Origin: Alphaproteobacteria bacterium
Lineage (GTDB): Bacteria; Pseudomonadota; Alphaproteobacteria; ATCC43930; CGMCC-115725
Direction: 5' to 3'
Assembly (NCBI GenBank): GCA_005884825.1
Contig: VAZT01000125.1
Span: 1 to 31,864, forward strand
DNA length: 31,864 nt
Both the position numbers and the translations under genes were made by a program. Under the pieces are notes generated by a model. It was given only the letters and a program-made list of their open reading frames with translations. It was not told the origin of the DNA and made no database searches. Every line of letters starts with the position of its first letter. The stretch's first letter is position 1. Of this stretch, positions 15,704 to 23,138 are shown one piece after another.

Positions 15704-15834
15704 GGGCGTGTATTCACAGACGCGGCGACTTTTCGAGAGAGGCGACCAGCGCGCCGCGCGAACCACACTGCGATAAAATTTAGGCGCGGCGAGATCCTCG
15801 GGGAGACCGAGGGTCCGATCCAGCGCCTCGTGTA

Positions 15835-16461
15835 TTACGACAATCGGGGCAACGCTAGCGGTCCAGGTATGCACACAGAAAAGACAAACGGTGACTCCGC
15901 GCCCCCGGCAATCACTTCATTCTCTCCAGCTCGCAGCAGGGCATCATCAGTGCAGAACTTGCCGCCGATGGGCTGACCATTCACCATAGTTCCAAGGGTG
16001 CTGCGGAGGTCTCGCACAAGGTAACCTTCCTGGCACTGCTCGATCATGAAGTGGTTCCGCGATAGCCTGAATGGCCCGGTGTCATCGAGCATGAGATCAG
16101 GCTGCCTCGGCGGCAGCCCCTCGCCTGCAACCGGACGCCGGCCAACAACGAACGGCCGATTGCCGAGCCGGACCGGGTTGTGCAATTGGCGCTGCAACCA
16201 TAGATTACTGGCAGCGAGATAGGCGTTATCGATGGGATAGCCATCCCCGGTGAGTTTCACGATGAAGTCGTCAAGAGTCTGGCAGACGATCGCGGCCGGG
16301 GCGGGACCCTTACCAGATGCCTTGATCTCGGCATTTCGCGCGTAATATGCGTGTTCAACCCGATGATAAGGATAGCTGCGGGTCAACCCCTTGCCCGCGG
16401 TCCACATATCGAATGCATACCCGTCAGCACCACTCAGAACTGGTCCGAAAACGACATTCAT
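15835..16461 (-). CDS. Conserved unknown domain fused to a C-terminal FHA domain
   Basis: A 208-residue protein. Residues 1-66 (MNVVFGPVLSGADGYAFDMW onward) align without gaps to the small protein at 789-1046, with about 30 identities. A linker follows, then an FHA domain from about residue 98: RPFVVGRRP, PDLMLDD, RLSRNHFMIEQ, YLVRDLRSTLGTMVNGQPIG and GENEVIAG. The SRNH and the VNG turn are the phosphothreonine-binding hallmarks of FHA domains. The protein is probably a cytoplasmic adaptor that recognises a phosphorylated partner. The ATG at 16461 follows the TGA of the small membrane-protein gene by two bases; a TTG at 16470 is an alternative. No Ser/Thr kinase, phosphatase or type VI secretion gene is nearby, so the partner is unknown. 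Confidence 0.85.
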   Translation of the reverse strand: MNVVFGPVLSGADGYAFDMWTAGKGLTRSYPYHRVEHAYYARNAEIKASGKGPAPAAIVCQTLDDFIVKLTGDGYPIDNAYLAASNLWLQRQLHNPVRLGNRPFVVGRRPVAGEGLPPRQPDLMLDDTGPFRLSRNHFMIEQCQEGYLVRDLRSTLGTMVNGQPIGGKFCTDDALLRAGENEVIAGGAESPFVFSVCIPGPLALPRLS

Positions 16462-16463
16462 GT

Positions 16464-16610
16464 TCAGCAATCCCCATGGGCGGCGAGCCGATTACGTATG
16501 GCCGAGCAGAACAGCGCTGGAAGCAGGGCGGTCGTCCCTGAAGCGATAAACACGGCTATGATTCTCTCCGCTCGGGTCCATCTCCGCCAATCGGCTTTCA
16601 GATCTTTCAT
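16464..16610 (-). CDS. Small single-span membrane protein, upstream partner of the FHA protein
   Basis: A 48-residue protein. MKDLKADWRRWTRAER is a charged N-terminal stretch. It is followed by one hydrophobic span (about residues 17-36, IIAVFIASGTTALLPALFCS) and a short basic tail ending HGDC. GAGGG lies three bases before the ATG at 16610. The open frame extends back to 16715, but that part has no ribosome site. The stop is two bases from the ATG of the FHA gene, so the two are almost certainly translationally coupled. Its order and topology repeat the unit at 1072-1287. Family unknown. A role as membrane anchor or partner for the downstream protein is inference. Confidence 0.55.
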   Translation of the reverse strand: MKDLKADWRRWTRAERIIAVFIASGTTALLPALFCSAIRNRLAAHGDC

Positions 16611-16999
16611 GCACCCTCGCAACGGGCTCTCGAAGCACAACAAAACTAGGGTGCCGTGCGATCCAGAGCTAATTAAGCGCTGTAAATCTCGGTAAACAAT
16701 GGTGAACGAAACCATAGCTCAACGGGTTGACGAGCGTATCCTCGCGGTCACCGGCTATGGCTGACATATTGCCCAGTAACCCATATCGGGAGCCCACGCG
16801 ATTCCCGGAAATCCCGGAGTTTGGGAGACGAGGATCGCCTCTTTGAGGTGCCCGGCAACGGCAAATCGCGCTAAGTCGCAATCGCCACCTCGGCAAGCTT
16901 CGGACGAAATGACGAGAGGATCGCTGCCCGTTCACCCAATAGCGGCCTACTACCGGAATTCCGAGTAGTGTTCTGCGGATGCGGCTGAGACATGATGCG
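16611..16999. other. Gene-free divergent intergenic region
   Basis: About 390 bases separate the small membrane-protein gene (minus) from the HAD gene (plus). The part at 16670-16710 is AT-rich and holds the TTAA-like elements described at 16692-16706. The remainder (16740-16990) is GC-rich. It shows no convincing coding frame, RNA or -35/-10 pair for the HAD gene. Confidence 0.4.
16692..16706 (-). promoter_or_regulatory. Degenerate CtrA-like element upstream of the TM/FHA unit
   Basis: Read on the minus strand it is TTCA-N7-TTAC, two mismatches from TTAA-N7-TTAA. It lies 81 bases before the ATG at 16610. TTTACA (16681-16686) and TTAAT (16672-16676) follow. In the first unit (1351-1386) an exact TTAA-N7-TTAA is followed by TTTACC and TTAAT with nearly the same spacing: six rather than five bases before TTTAC, and the same five after it. 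The shared geometry supports a common control element; the identity of the regulator is inference. Confidence 0.35.
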
Positions 17000-17725
17000 A
17001 TGAAACTGCCGCGCGCGATCCTGTTCGATCTCGACGACACGATCCTCGTCGCGTTTGGGCCGGCGCAGTCACAGTGGCAACGTACCATAGCCTCTTTCGC
17101 CGACCATCTCGGGCCGATCGAGGCGACGGTCATTGCGGCGGCGATCGAGGCGGCCTCGACCGAACTATGGGCCGATCCGGCGCGGCACAAACATTGGCGC
17201 CACCGCACCGGTGCCGCGCGCCGCCGGATCGTCGCGACCGCCTTTGCCGCGCTCAAGGCGGCGGGCCATCCGGTGCCGCCCGAGGCGATCGGTGACGCGT
17301 TGGCCGACGCCTATAACGCCCTACATGACGAGGAATTGTCGCTGTTCCCCGACGCGCACGAGACCCTCGACCGGCTGAAGCAATTGGGCATCAAGTTGGC
17401 GCTGATCACGAACGGGGCGGCCGAGCCCCAGCGTGCCAAGGTCGTGCGTTTCGCCCTCGAACACCGTTTCGACCACATCCAGATCGAGGGCGAGCACGGC
17501 TTCGGCAAGCCGGAGGAGCGAGCCTATACTCATGCGATGGAAGTTCTCGGAGTCGGCCCGCACGAGACCTGGATGGTCGGCGACAATCTTGAATGGGAAA
17601 TCGTGGCACCCCAACGGCTCGGTATTTACGCGATCTGGCACGACGGTTACGGCGTCGGGCTACCCCGCAGCTCCCCAATCCGGCCCGACCGCATCATCCG
17701 CCGCCTGTCGGAATTGCTGCTGTAG
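17000..17725 (+). CDS. HAD-superfamily hydrolase (subfamily I)
   Basis: A 241-residue phosphatase-type protein. Motif I is at the very N-terminus: ILFDLDDTIL, with nucleophile D10 and acid D12. A helical cap follows (about residues 20-110). Motif II is LALITNG, motif III the Lys in HGFGKPEERAY, and motif IV MVGDNLEWEIVAP. All catalytic positions are present, so it should hydrolyse a phosphate ester such as a sugar phosphate or nucleotide, with Mg2+, in the cytoplasm. The ATG at 17000 fits the motif spacing. An in-frame ATG at 16979 would add seven residues; neither has a strong ribosome site. The natural substrate cannot be told from sequence. Confidence 0.92.
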   Translation: MKLPRAILFDLDDTILVAFGPAQSQWQRTIASFADHLGPIEATVIAAAIEAASTELWADPARHKHWRHRTGAARRRIVATAFAALKAAGHPVPPEAIGDALADAYNALHDEELSLFPDAHETLDRLKQLGIKLALITNGAAEPQRAKVVRFALEHRFDHIQIEGEHGFGKPEERAYTHAMEVLGVGPHETWMVGDNLEWEIVAPQRLGIYAIWHDGYGVGLPRSSPIRPDRIIRRLSELLL

Positions 17726-17753
17726 CCGAGCTTCTTGGTGGGCCAGGCGGGCG

Positions 17754-18011
17754 GTGGCATTGCTTTGGTTTATGGCGGGCACCGCCGCCAGCCCGCAGAC
17801 CGGCCCCGGCGTCGGTTACGATCGTGCAGCCCAAACTGAGGCGATCTGCCGGCAGTACGCCGCCGCGCAAAGAGGGTTGCCATACGACACGATGTACGCT
17901 CAGTGCATGTATGCGAGGGGCTACCGAGTGCCGGGTTTCTCGCCGTCCCCCAATTCCCCTGGTTATCAAGGCGAGCTGCCGGGTCCTGCGCTTCATAATG
18001 GAGGTGCCTGA
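17754..18011 (+). CDS. Small, possibly exported cysteine-containing protein
   Basis: An 85-codon frame beginning GTG 17754, after an AGGCGGG; an ATG lies at 17772. The N-terminus VALLWFMAGTAASPQTGPGV could be a very short signal sequence. The mature part has two cysteines within a regular motif: EAICRQYAAAQRGLPYDTMY, then AQCMYARGYRVPGF. The C-terminus is Pro/Gly-rich. I recall similar Cys-x-RGY motifs in short alphaproteobacterial secreted or lipoprotein-like proteins, but I cannot name a family. The start is unsure and the hydrophobic stretch is short. It lies 28 bases after the HAD stop, in the same direction, so it may be read from the same transcript. Confidence 0.45.
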   Translation: MALLWFMAGTAASPQTGPGVGYDRAAQTEAICRQYAAAQRGLPYDTMYAQCMYARGYRVPGFSPSPNSPGYQGELPGPALHNGGA

Positions 18012-18265
18012 GCGCGCAGAATGCGAAAACGCCGAACAGCTCCGGCGATCCGGTCCTCTGATTTGCTGCGGAGCAGTTGGCTCCTCTTTCTCCGTCGACT
18101 GCGGCCGACTGCATCGCTGTTTCGGCCGCGCCAATCAGCCGGACCGCGCTCAATCAAGGCGCACAGCTCATGTTGGCACGGTATGCCGCGCCGATATAGT
18201 TTGGGCTTTGACGCCGTCCGGCATGAAAACCCGGGCCGGGTTGTGGCCGATTGGATAATCCCGCC

Positions 18266-19993
18266 ATGCGCATTACCATTGGTATCAAGATATTCGGCAT
18301 CGCCGTCGGGCTGCTGATCCTAATGGGCGTTGTCGCTCTCTTGAGCATGCGCATGACGCGCACTGTTGATGATCAACTCGTCATCATCGACCACAACTAT
18401 TTTCCCGCCTACGTCGCGCTCGCTCAGGCCAATATCCGTTCTGTCGAAGAGTCGGCCTATATTCGGCGGCTGCTCCTGGCCACTGCCGAACCATCGGACA
18501 ATACCGCGAAAGTTGACGACCTGCGGCAGCGGATCGCGAACGCCGGCAAAGCGAGTGATGAAGAGATCGCCGCTGCGCGCGAGCACATCAACGAACAGAT
18601 CGCGGATCCTCTCGATTTTGACGACAACATCGCTCTGGCGCGGCTCGACGTCAGGATCGAAGCGCTGCAAGAAGAAAGGCGCCGTTACGAGTCCGTACTT
18701 GCCAAACTGCTGGCCGCCGCCGAGCTCGGTGGCAAGGCCCAGGTCAGCGGACTGCTCGCCGAGCTGGACGAGTTGCGAGATGATTTCGACCGGAAGATCG
18801 ACGCCGCACGAAGCGAGATGCGCCGGCTCGCCGGTGCCGCCATCGTCGGGACCCGCGCCTACCAGCGGCACGTTGTCCAAATTGGCTTGGCGTTGTTGGC
18901 GATTGCCGCTTTGCTCGGCATCACCGTCGCCGCCGCCGTCACTCTTGGCCTGGTGCGTCCGGTCCGGCGCCTGCTCGCGGGTACCGCGGCAGTTGAGGGT
19001 GGCGCGCTCGACACCGTCGTGCCGATTACGTCGCGCGACGAAATTGGCCGGCTGACGCAGTCGTTCAACAGCATGGTCGGCGAGCTGCGCATCAAAGCGC
19101 AGATCCGCGAGACGTTCGGTAAATATGTCGATCCCCGCATTGTCGCCGGGCTGATCGACCGGCCCGAGCTGACCGATGCCAAGGGCTCGCGCCGCGAGAT
19201 GACGATCTTGTTCTGCGATATGAAGGGTTTCACCACTTTCAGCGAAGGCATGACGCCAGCCGCACTGGTCGCCGTCCTGAACCGCTACATGACGGTGATG
19301 TCGGAGCCGGTCCGGCGCCATAGCGGGATCATCGACAAATACATCGGTGATGCCATCATGGCTTTCTGGGGTCCGCCCTTCACAGGCGCCGACGAACAGG
19401 CCCGTCTCGCCTGCCTCGCTGCGCTCGATCAGGTTGCCGGCTTTGCGGCATTTCGTGCCGAGCTGCCAGATCTCATCGGCTTCAAACGCGGCTTCCCCGA
19501 GATCGACATACGCATCGGCATCGCCACCGGCGATGTCGTGGTGGGCAGCATCGGCTCAGAGCAGACCCGCAACTATACGGTTATCGGCGACACGGTGAAT
19601 TTGGCGTCGCGTCTCGAAGGCGCCAACAAGACCTACGGCGCGCGTGTGCTGATCAGCGAGGCGACCAACCATCTCGCTGCCGATGCGGTGGAAACGCGGG
19701 AGATCGACTCGGTGCTGGTTGTCGGCAAGACCGAGCCGCAGCGCATTTTCGAGCTGCTCGGCCAAAAAGGCGAGGTTGCGCGCGAGCGATTGGCGTTGCG
19801 GGACGCCTATGTCGAGGCGCTCGACGCCTATAGGCGCAAGGATTGGGAGAAGGCGCTTGCCGGGTTCGAGGATTGCCTCGCCATTGTCCCATGCGACGCG
19901 CCGAGCAAGCTGTTCCTCGAACGCATCGCCCAGTTCCGCGCCACCGCCCCATCTGTCGAGTGGAATGGCGTTTGGTCACTGGTGGAGAAGTAA
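18266..19993 (+). CDS. Membrane class III adenylate/guanylate cyclase with HAMP domain
   Basis: A 575-residue inner-membrane signalling protein that would make a cyclic nucleotide from ATP (or GTP). TM1 is at about residues 8-28. A periplasmic, largely helical sensor region (about 30-200, with AALQEERRRYESVLAK-like coiled coil) follows, then TM2 at about 204-226. A HAMP segment (VRPVRRLLAGTAAVEGG, DEIGRLTQSFNSMVGEL) connects to the catalytic domain from about residue 311. Metal-site Asp residues are in ILFCDMKGF and IDKYIGDAIMAFWG. The Lys in DKYIGD and the Thr in IGDTVNLASRLEG suggest ATP specificity, and the transition-state Asn/Arg are present. A C-terminal TPR-like helix pair (YVEALDAYRRKDWEKALAGF) ends the protein. 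The ATG at 18266 is preferred to an in-frame TTG at 18251. Confidence 0.93.
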   Translation: MRITIGIKIFGIAVGLLILMGVVALLSMRMTRTVDDQLVIIDHNYFPAYVALAQANIRSVEESAYIRRLLLATAEPSDNTAKVDDLRQRIANAGKASDEEIAAAREHINEQIADPLDFDDNIALARLDVRIEALQEERRRYESVLAKLLAAAELGGKAQVSGLLAELDELRDDFDRKIDAARSEMRRLAGAAIVGTRAYQRHVVQIGLALLAIAALLGITVAAAVTLGLVRPVRRLLAGTAAVEGGALDTVVPITSRDEIGRLTQSFNSMVGELRIKAQIRETFGKYVDPRIVAGLIDRPELTDAKGSRREMTILFCDMKGFTTFSEGMTPAALVAVLNRYMTVMSEPVRRHSGIIDKYIGDAIMAFWGPPFTGADEQARLACLAALDQVAGFAAFRAELPDLIGFKRGFPEIDIRIGIATGDVVVGSIGSEQTRNYTVIGDTVNLASRLEGANKTYGARVLISEATNHLAADAVETREIDSVLVVGKTEPQRIFELLGQKGEVARERLALRDAYVEALDAYRRKDWEKALAGFEDCLAIVPCDAPSKLFLERIAQFRATAPSVEWNGVWSLVEK

Positions 19994-20120
19994 GCGCAGT
20001 GACGCTGCCAGCGAGCGCGCGCCGAAGAAGCAGCTGGTACGTAACAAGGGCCATTTCGCCGTTCAGGAGAGATCGGCCGGGGTCGACCCAGACCGGGCTC
20101 CCGAGAGGTCCCCGACACAG

Positions 20121-20156
20121 GCTGGCTTCCGACTCGGTTGCAATCGGCAAGCCAGC
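20121..20156. terminator. Hairpin between convergent cyclase and methyltransferase genes
   Basis: GCTGGCTTCCGA pairs with TCGG-C-AAGCCAGC: twelve base pairs with one bulged C and an 11-base loop. It sits in the 170-base convergent gap, eight bases from the methyltransferase stop. There is no U-run on either strand, so it may be an mRNA 3'-end structure and not an intrinsic terminator. Confidence 0.4.
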
Positions 20157-20163
20157 GTTGGTC

Positions 20164-20904
20164 TCACCTCTGAGCCGCTACCAGCAACATCATGGGCCTC
20201 TCTAGTTCCTCCGCCAAGGCGGGCTGAGCCGCAACTTGCTCGGGTGTTGGGTGCCACTCCTGGACATGTCGGATGGCGAAGCCGGCGCCGATCAAGGTGT
20301 TCAACGTCGTGCCCAGAGTCCGGTGCTGCTTCACCACTCCCTTGGCAAGCCAATCCGTTATGCGTGCGCCCTCAACCGCGTAACGGTCGATAGGCCAAGT
20401 CTTGCGGCCATCCTCCCTCACCAGCCATCCGGGAGCTGTCGGCGCCGTGTAGATCGGGTGCTCGATGGTGAAGACGAGATTTGCGCCGGGAACAAGCGCG
20501 CGGAACACTGTGCGGACTAGCCTGCCAAAGTCCTCGATGTAGTGAAAGGCAAGGGAACTGTAGGCCAGGTCGAAAGCCCCTTCGGGCAGTTCCAGGCTCT
20601 CCAAATCCGCCTTGACGTATTGCACTGCAGGATCGGCGGTCTCCGCTCTTGCACGGGATAGCATCTTCTCCGAGAGATCAATGCCGAGGACATGAGCCGC
20701 GCCCTGCGTCGCGGCCCATCGGGCAAACCACCCGAAGCCGCACCCGAGATCGACGATACGCCTGCCACCCAGATCCGGCAGCAGTACGCGGATTGCGGGC
20801 CATTCAGGTGCGGCGTCAAGGCCGTGGACCGACCGGTTCAACCGGCTGTATCGCTCAAAGAACTCCGGCGTGTCATAGACGTTCTGTGCCAACTCTCGCT
20901 CCAT
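20164..20904 (-). CDS. Class I SAM-dependent methyltransferase
   Basis: A 246-residue cytoplasmic methyltransferase of the Methyltransf_11/UbiE-like group. It begins MERELAQNVYDTPEFFERYS. Motif I is VDLGCGFGWFARW (residues 51-63), the acidic residue after it is in VLGIDLSEKML, and FDLAYSSLAFHYIEDF corresponds to motif post-II. The EHPIYTAPTAPGW and WHPTPEQ segments are shared by a subgroup usually annotated only as class I methyltransferases; the substrate is unknown. The open frame extends to 21345, but that part is unlike any protein, and the ATG at 20904 begins the recognisable family. A promoter-like pair lies upstream at 21077-21105, so it can be transcribed independently of the oxygenase gene 211 bases away. 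Confidence 0.9.
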   Translation of the reverse strand: MERELAQNVYDTPEFFERYSRLNRSVHGLDAAPEWPAIRVLLPDLGGRRIVDLGCGFGWFARWAATQGAAHVLGIDLSEKMLSRARAETADPAVQYVKADLESLELPEGAFDLAYSSLAFHYIEDFGRLVRTVFRALVPGANLVFTIEHPIYTAPTAPGWLVREDGRKTWPIDRYAVEGARITDWLAKGVVKQHRTLGTTLNTLIGAGFAIRHVQEWHPTPEQVAAQPALAEELERPMMLLVAAQR

Positions 20905-21076
20905 CCCGATCCCGATGGACGAACCACGGACACAAGGAACGGGCTCGCCCGTTTCCGGCGACGTCTGGGATGCGCGAAACACCTTTCTAGCAGCGTGACC
21001 GCAGTCCCGCACCCCGCCTGTTGGAAATGCAGGCCAGGTGGGAAACGATGAGAACAGCCCCGTCACGCATGCCTTT

Positions 21077-21105
21077 ATTCTATGCGGAGCAAGGCGGCCC
21101 GTTAA
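21077..21105 (-). promoter_or_regulatory. Probable sigma-70 promoter for the methyltransferase
   Basis: On the minus strand TTAACG (21105-21100) is followed after exactly 17 bases by TAGAAT (21082-21077). These match the -35 at four of six and the -10 at five of six positions. The promoter lies just after the stop of the oxygenase gene and about 170 bases before the methyltransferase ATG, leaving a long leader. Confidence 0.4.
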
Positions 21106-21115
21106 CAGAATGCAG

Positions 21116-21937
21116 TCAGGCAGCCGGCGGAAAAAATACCAAGGTGCGCACCTCGATGCTTTCCCGCGGCGGCGCGGCGGGGGTGAGCGGGTTATCGAAA
21201 GAGGTATGAAACGACAGCCGGGCGCGGCCGTCATTGGCGCTGTCGTGCACCCGGATGAACAAAACCTCGTCGGGCTGCATGTCCGAGAAATAGTACCAGC
21301 GGTGCGCCGGATTGTACGCGACCCGAGAGGTCTCGCCGCGCACATGAGCGTAGACGAGGTCGCTGGCGATCAAATCGTCGTCGGTGAAGCTGCGCGCGTC
21401 GCACAGGGCCAGCGGCGAATCCTGCACCGGCCCTCGGATCGGGCGCCACACATTGACGATGCCGAACCGGTGCTTCAAGAGCTCTTCTGCGTCGGCGCCG
21501 AGATGGTCGCGCACCCGGCGTGGCGCCGAGTTCACCGTATGATCGTTGTGCACCTGCCGCGACGGCTGGGCCAAGCCTTCCCGCGTGGCGTTGCGCACGT
21601 TGTGGTCGAAGACGAAGACGCGGCTGGCCCCCAGTTTGTCGCGCACCAGGCGCTCGACCTCCGGGTAGTAGACGCGCGTGATCTCCTCGGGCGAATAGAA
21701 GTCGGAGACCGCGGTCGGCGCGTTGACCAGGGCGAAGCCGTTGCGGTCGAGCGTGAATTCCGCTTCACGGCCGCGCACGTCCTCGATCGTGACCTCGTGC
21801 GGGTCGTCGATGCCATTCCAGCGCGGCACGCCGGGCGGCGGCTCGATACGATAGCTCGCCGGCTTTTCGGTGCCGCGCTTCAGGTAATGGAGCGTCGAGA
21901 TGACGGTTTTGGGGGCTACGGCGACATCGAGCGGCAT
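21116..21937 (-). CDS. CmcJ/NvfI-like (AsaB) oxygenase family protein
   Basis: A 273-residue protein of the CmcJ/NvfI/AsaB family, related to 2-oxoglutarate- or cofactor-dependent hydroxylases used in tailoring secondary metabolites. Diagnostic stretches are FALVNAPTAVSDFYSPEEI, VFVFDHNVR, the H-x-D motif in RQVHNDHTVNSAP, NVWRPIRGPVQDSPLALCD, NPAHRWYYFSDMQPDEVLFI and the C-terminal HTSFDNP...APPRESIEVRTLVFF. AAGGAG precedes the ATG at 21937 by seven bases. The family is best known from fungi and actinomycetes, where members act in beta-lactam, meroterpenoid and aspergillic-acid-type pathways. Here there is no biosynthetic cluster, only a methyltransferase downstream, so the substrate is open. 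All conserved blocks look intact. Confidence 0.87.
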   Translation of the reverse strand: MPLDVAVAPKTVISTLHYLKRGTEKPASYRIEPPPGVPRWNGIDDPHEVTIEDVRGREAEFTLDRNGFALVNAPTAVSDFYSPEEITRVYYPEVERLVRDKLGASRVFVFDHNVRNATREGLAQPSRQVHNDHTVNSAPRRVRDHLGADAEELLKHRFGIVNVWRPIRGPVQDSPLALCDARSFTDDDLIASDLVYAHVRGETSRVAYNPAHRWYYFSDMQPDEVLFIRVHDSANDGRARLSFHTSFDNPLTPAAPPRESIEVRTLVFFPPAA

Positions 21938-21999
21938 GGTTGAACTCCTTCGATGCTGAACTCGCTTTGCAGCGGACTTCGGCCCTGGCGGATCACGAT

Positions 22000-22011
22000 T
22001 TGGCGCGCCAA
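22000..22011. promoter_or_regulatory. Palindrome upstream of the CmcJ-like gene
   Basis: TTGGCGCGCCAA is a perfect 12-base palindrome 62 bases before the ATG at 21937, in the 115-base gap after exonuclease III. Its position suits an operator, but no promoter hexamers are clear beside it and GC-rich palindromes are common here. Confidence 0.25.
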
Positions 22012-22052
22012 GACATCACGACGTCTCACTACCCCACGTCCTCCGGTGGGTG

Positions 22053-22871
22053 TCAAGCCGTCCTCGGGCGTTGCGCCTGCCGCGGTGATGCGGCGTTTGC
22101 TTCGGCAAGTTCGATCCAGACGGGCGCGTGATCGCTTGCCCGTTGGCGGCTTCGCACATCGCGATCGACCTCGGCCGCGACCAGGCGGCCGGCAATGGAC
22201 GGGCTCAGCAGCAGATGATCGATGCGCAGCCCGGCGTCGCGGCCAAAGGCGTTCCGAAAATATTTCCAGAATGTGTAGATCCGCTCATTCGGGTGAAGAG
22301 TTCGCAGCGCGTCGGTCCAGCCCTGCTCGATAAGCCGGCGATAGGCCTCGCGCACCTCCGGCCGAAACAGGGCGTCATCGACCCAGCGCTCCGGTGCATA
22401 GACATCCAGATCGGTCGGCATGACATTGAAGTCGCCGGCCAAAACAACCGGAGCGCCGCTGTCCAAAAGAGTTTTGGCGTGTTCGGTCAGCCGTTCAAAC
22501 CAGCGCAGCTTGTAATCGAACTTCGGGCCCGGCGCGGGATTGCCGTTCGGCAAATACAGACACCCGACGATCGTGCCGCCGACCGCTGCTTCGACATACC
22601 GACTGTGCGTATCGTCGGGATCGCCGGGTAAACCGCGGCGGGTCTCGGTAGGCTCGGCGCCCCGCGCGAGGATTGCAACGCCATTCCAGCTTTTCTGCCC
22701 GTGCCAGACCGCGCCGTAGCCGGCAGCGCGGACTGCGGCACCCGGGAATTTGTCATCGGGCGCCTTCAGCTCCTGAACACAGACGATGTCCGGCGCCGCC
22801 TCTCCCAGCCACCCGAGCAGATTGGCGAGCCGTCCGTTGATGCCGTTGACGTTGTAAGTCGCGATCCGCAT
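22053..22871 (-). CDS. xthA: Exodeoxyribonuclease III
   Basis: A 272-residue AP endonuclease / 3'-5' exonuclease of base-excision repair, near the E. coli length of 268. MRIATYNVNGINGRLANLL carries N7, CVQELKAPDD carries the metal-binding E34, and GDFNVMPTDLDVY holds the Asp/Asn pair. RIDHLLLS and SDHAPVWIEL contain the catalytic Asp and His. I chose the ATG at 22871, where the family begins; the open frame runs to 22976 with unrelated residues. There is no Shine-Dalgarno sequence. A CATAAT lies 13 bases before the ATG on the coding strand, so the mRNA might have a very short leader; this is inference. It is divergent from the YaiI-type gene. Confidence 0.93.
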   Translation of the reverse strand: MRIATYNVNGINGRLANLLGWLGEAAPDIVCVQELKAPDDKFPGAAVRAAGYGAVWHGQKSWNGVAILARGAEPTETRRGLPGDPDDTHSRYVEAAVGGTIVGCLYLPNGNPAPGPKFDYKLRWFERLTEHAKTLLDSGAPVVLAGDFNVMPTDLDVYAPERWVDDALFRPEVREAYRRLIEQGWTDALRTLHPNERIYTFWKYFRNAFGRDAGLRIDHLLLSPSIAGRLVAAEVDRDVRSRQRASDHAPVWIELAEANAASPRQAQRPRTA

Positions 22872-23014
22872 CGAAATTGGCCAATTATGCCCACTGTGTG
22901 TAAGCCGCCACAAAGCGCGCCAGCTTGGCAATCGACCCGTGCCAATGACAATATGGCTCATCGGGTAAATTGCCATGGTCGCCGCGATTTACCCTGCCAT
23001 TGACCACAGCAACT

Positions 23015-23043
23015 TTGACACCGCGGCGTTGTCAAGTTACGAT
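23015..23043 (+). promoter_or_regulatory. Sigma-70-like promoter with overlapping dyad, upstream of the YaiI-type gene
   Basis: TTGACA (23015-23020) is followed after exactly 17 bases by TACGAT (23038-23043): a perfect -35 and a four-of-six -10. The -35 also forms an inverted repeat with TGTCAA (23030-23035), TTGACA-N9-TGTCAA, so a repressor dimer could occupy the spacer. The predicted transcript would start near 23050, about 90 bases before the coding region. Confidence 0.5.
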
Positions 23044-23138
23044 TTGGGCATCACGAATAGCGGTATCCTGGCCAGAGATCGTCGGGGTCTCAAACGGTCT
23101 GGCTAAATCTTTCGCTGAGCAGGGAAGCAGGCCGGAAG

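Noticed and set aside
20905..21345. N-terminal extension of the methyltransferase frame up to 21345
   Set aside because: The extra residues are unlike any protein, overlap the oxygenase gene, and precede the normal family start at 20904.
21038..21943. Plus-strand open frame (301 codons) opposite the CmcJ-like gene
   Set aside because: Its composition mirrors the real gene; the minus strand has the family motifs and an AAGGAG start.
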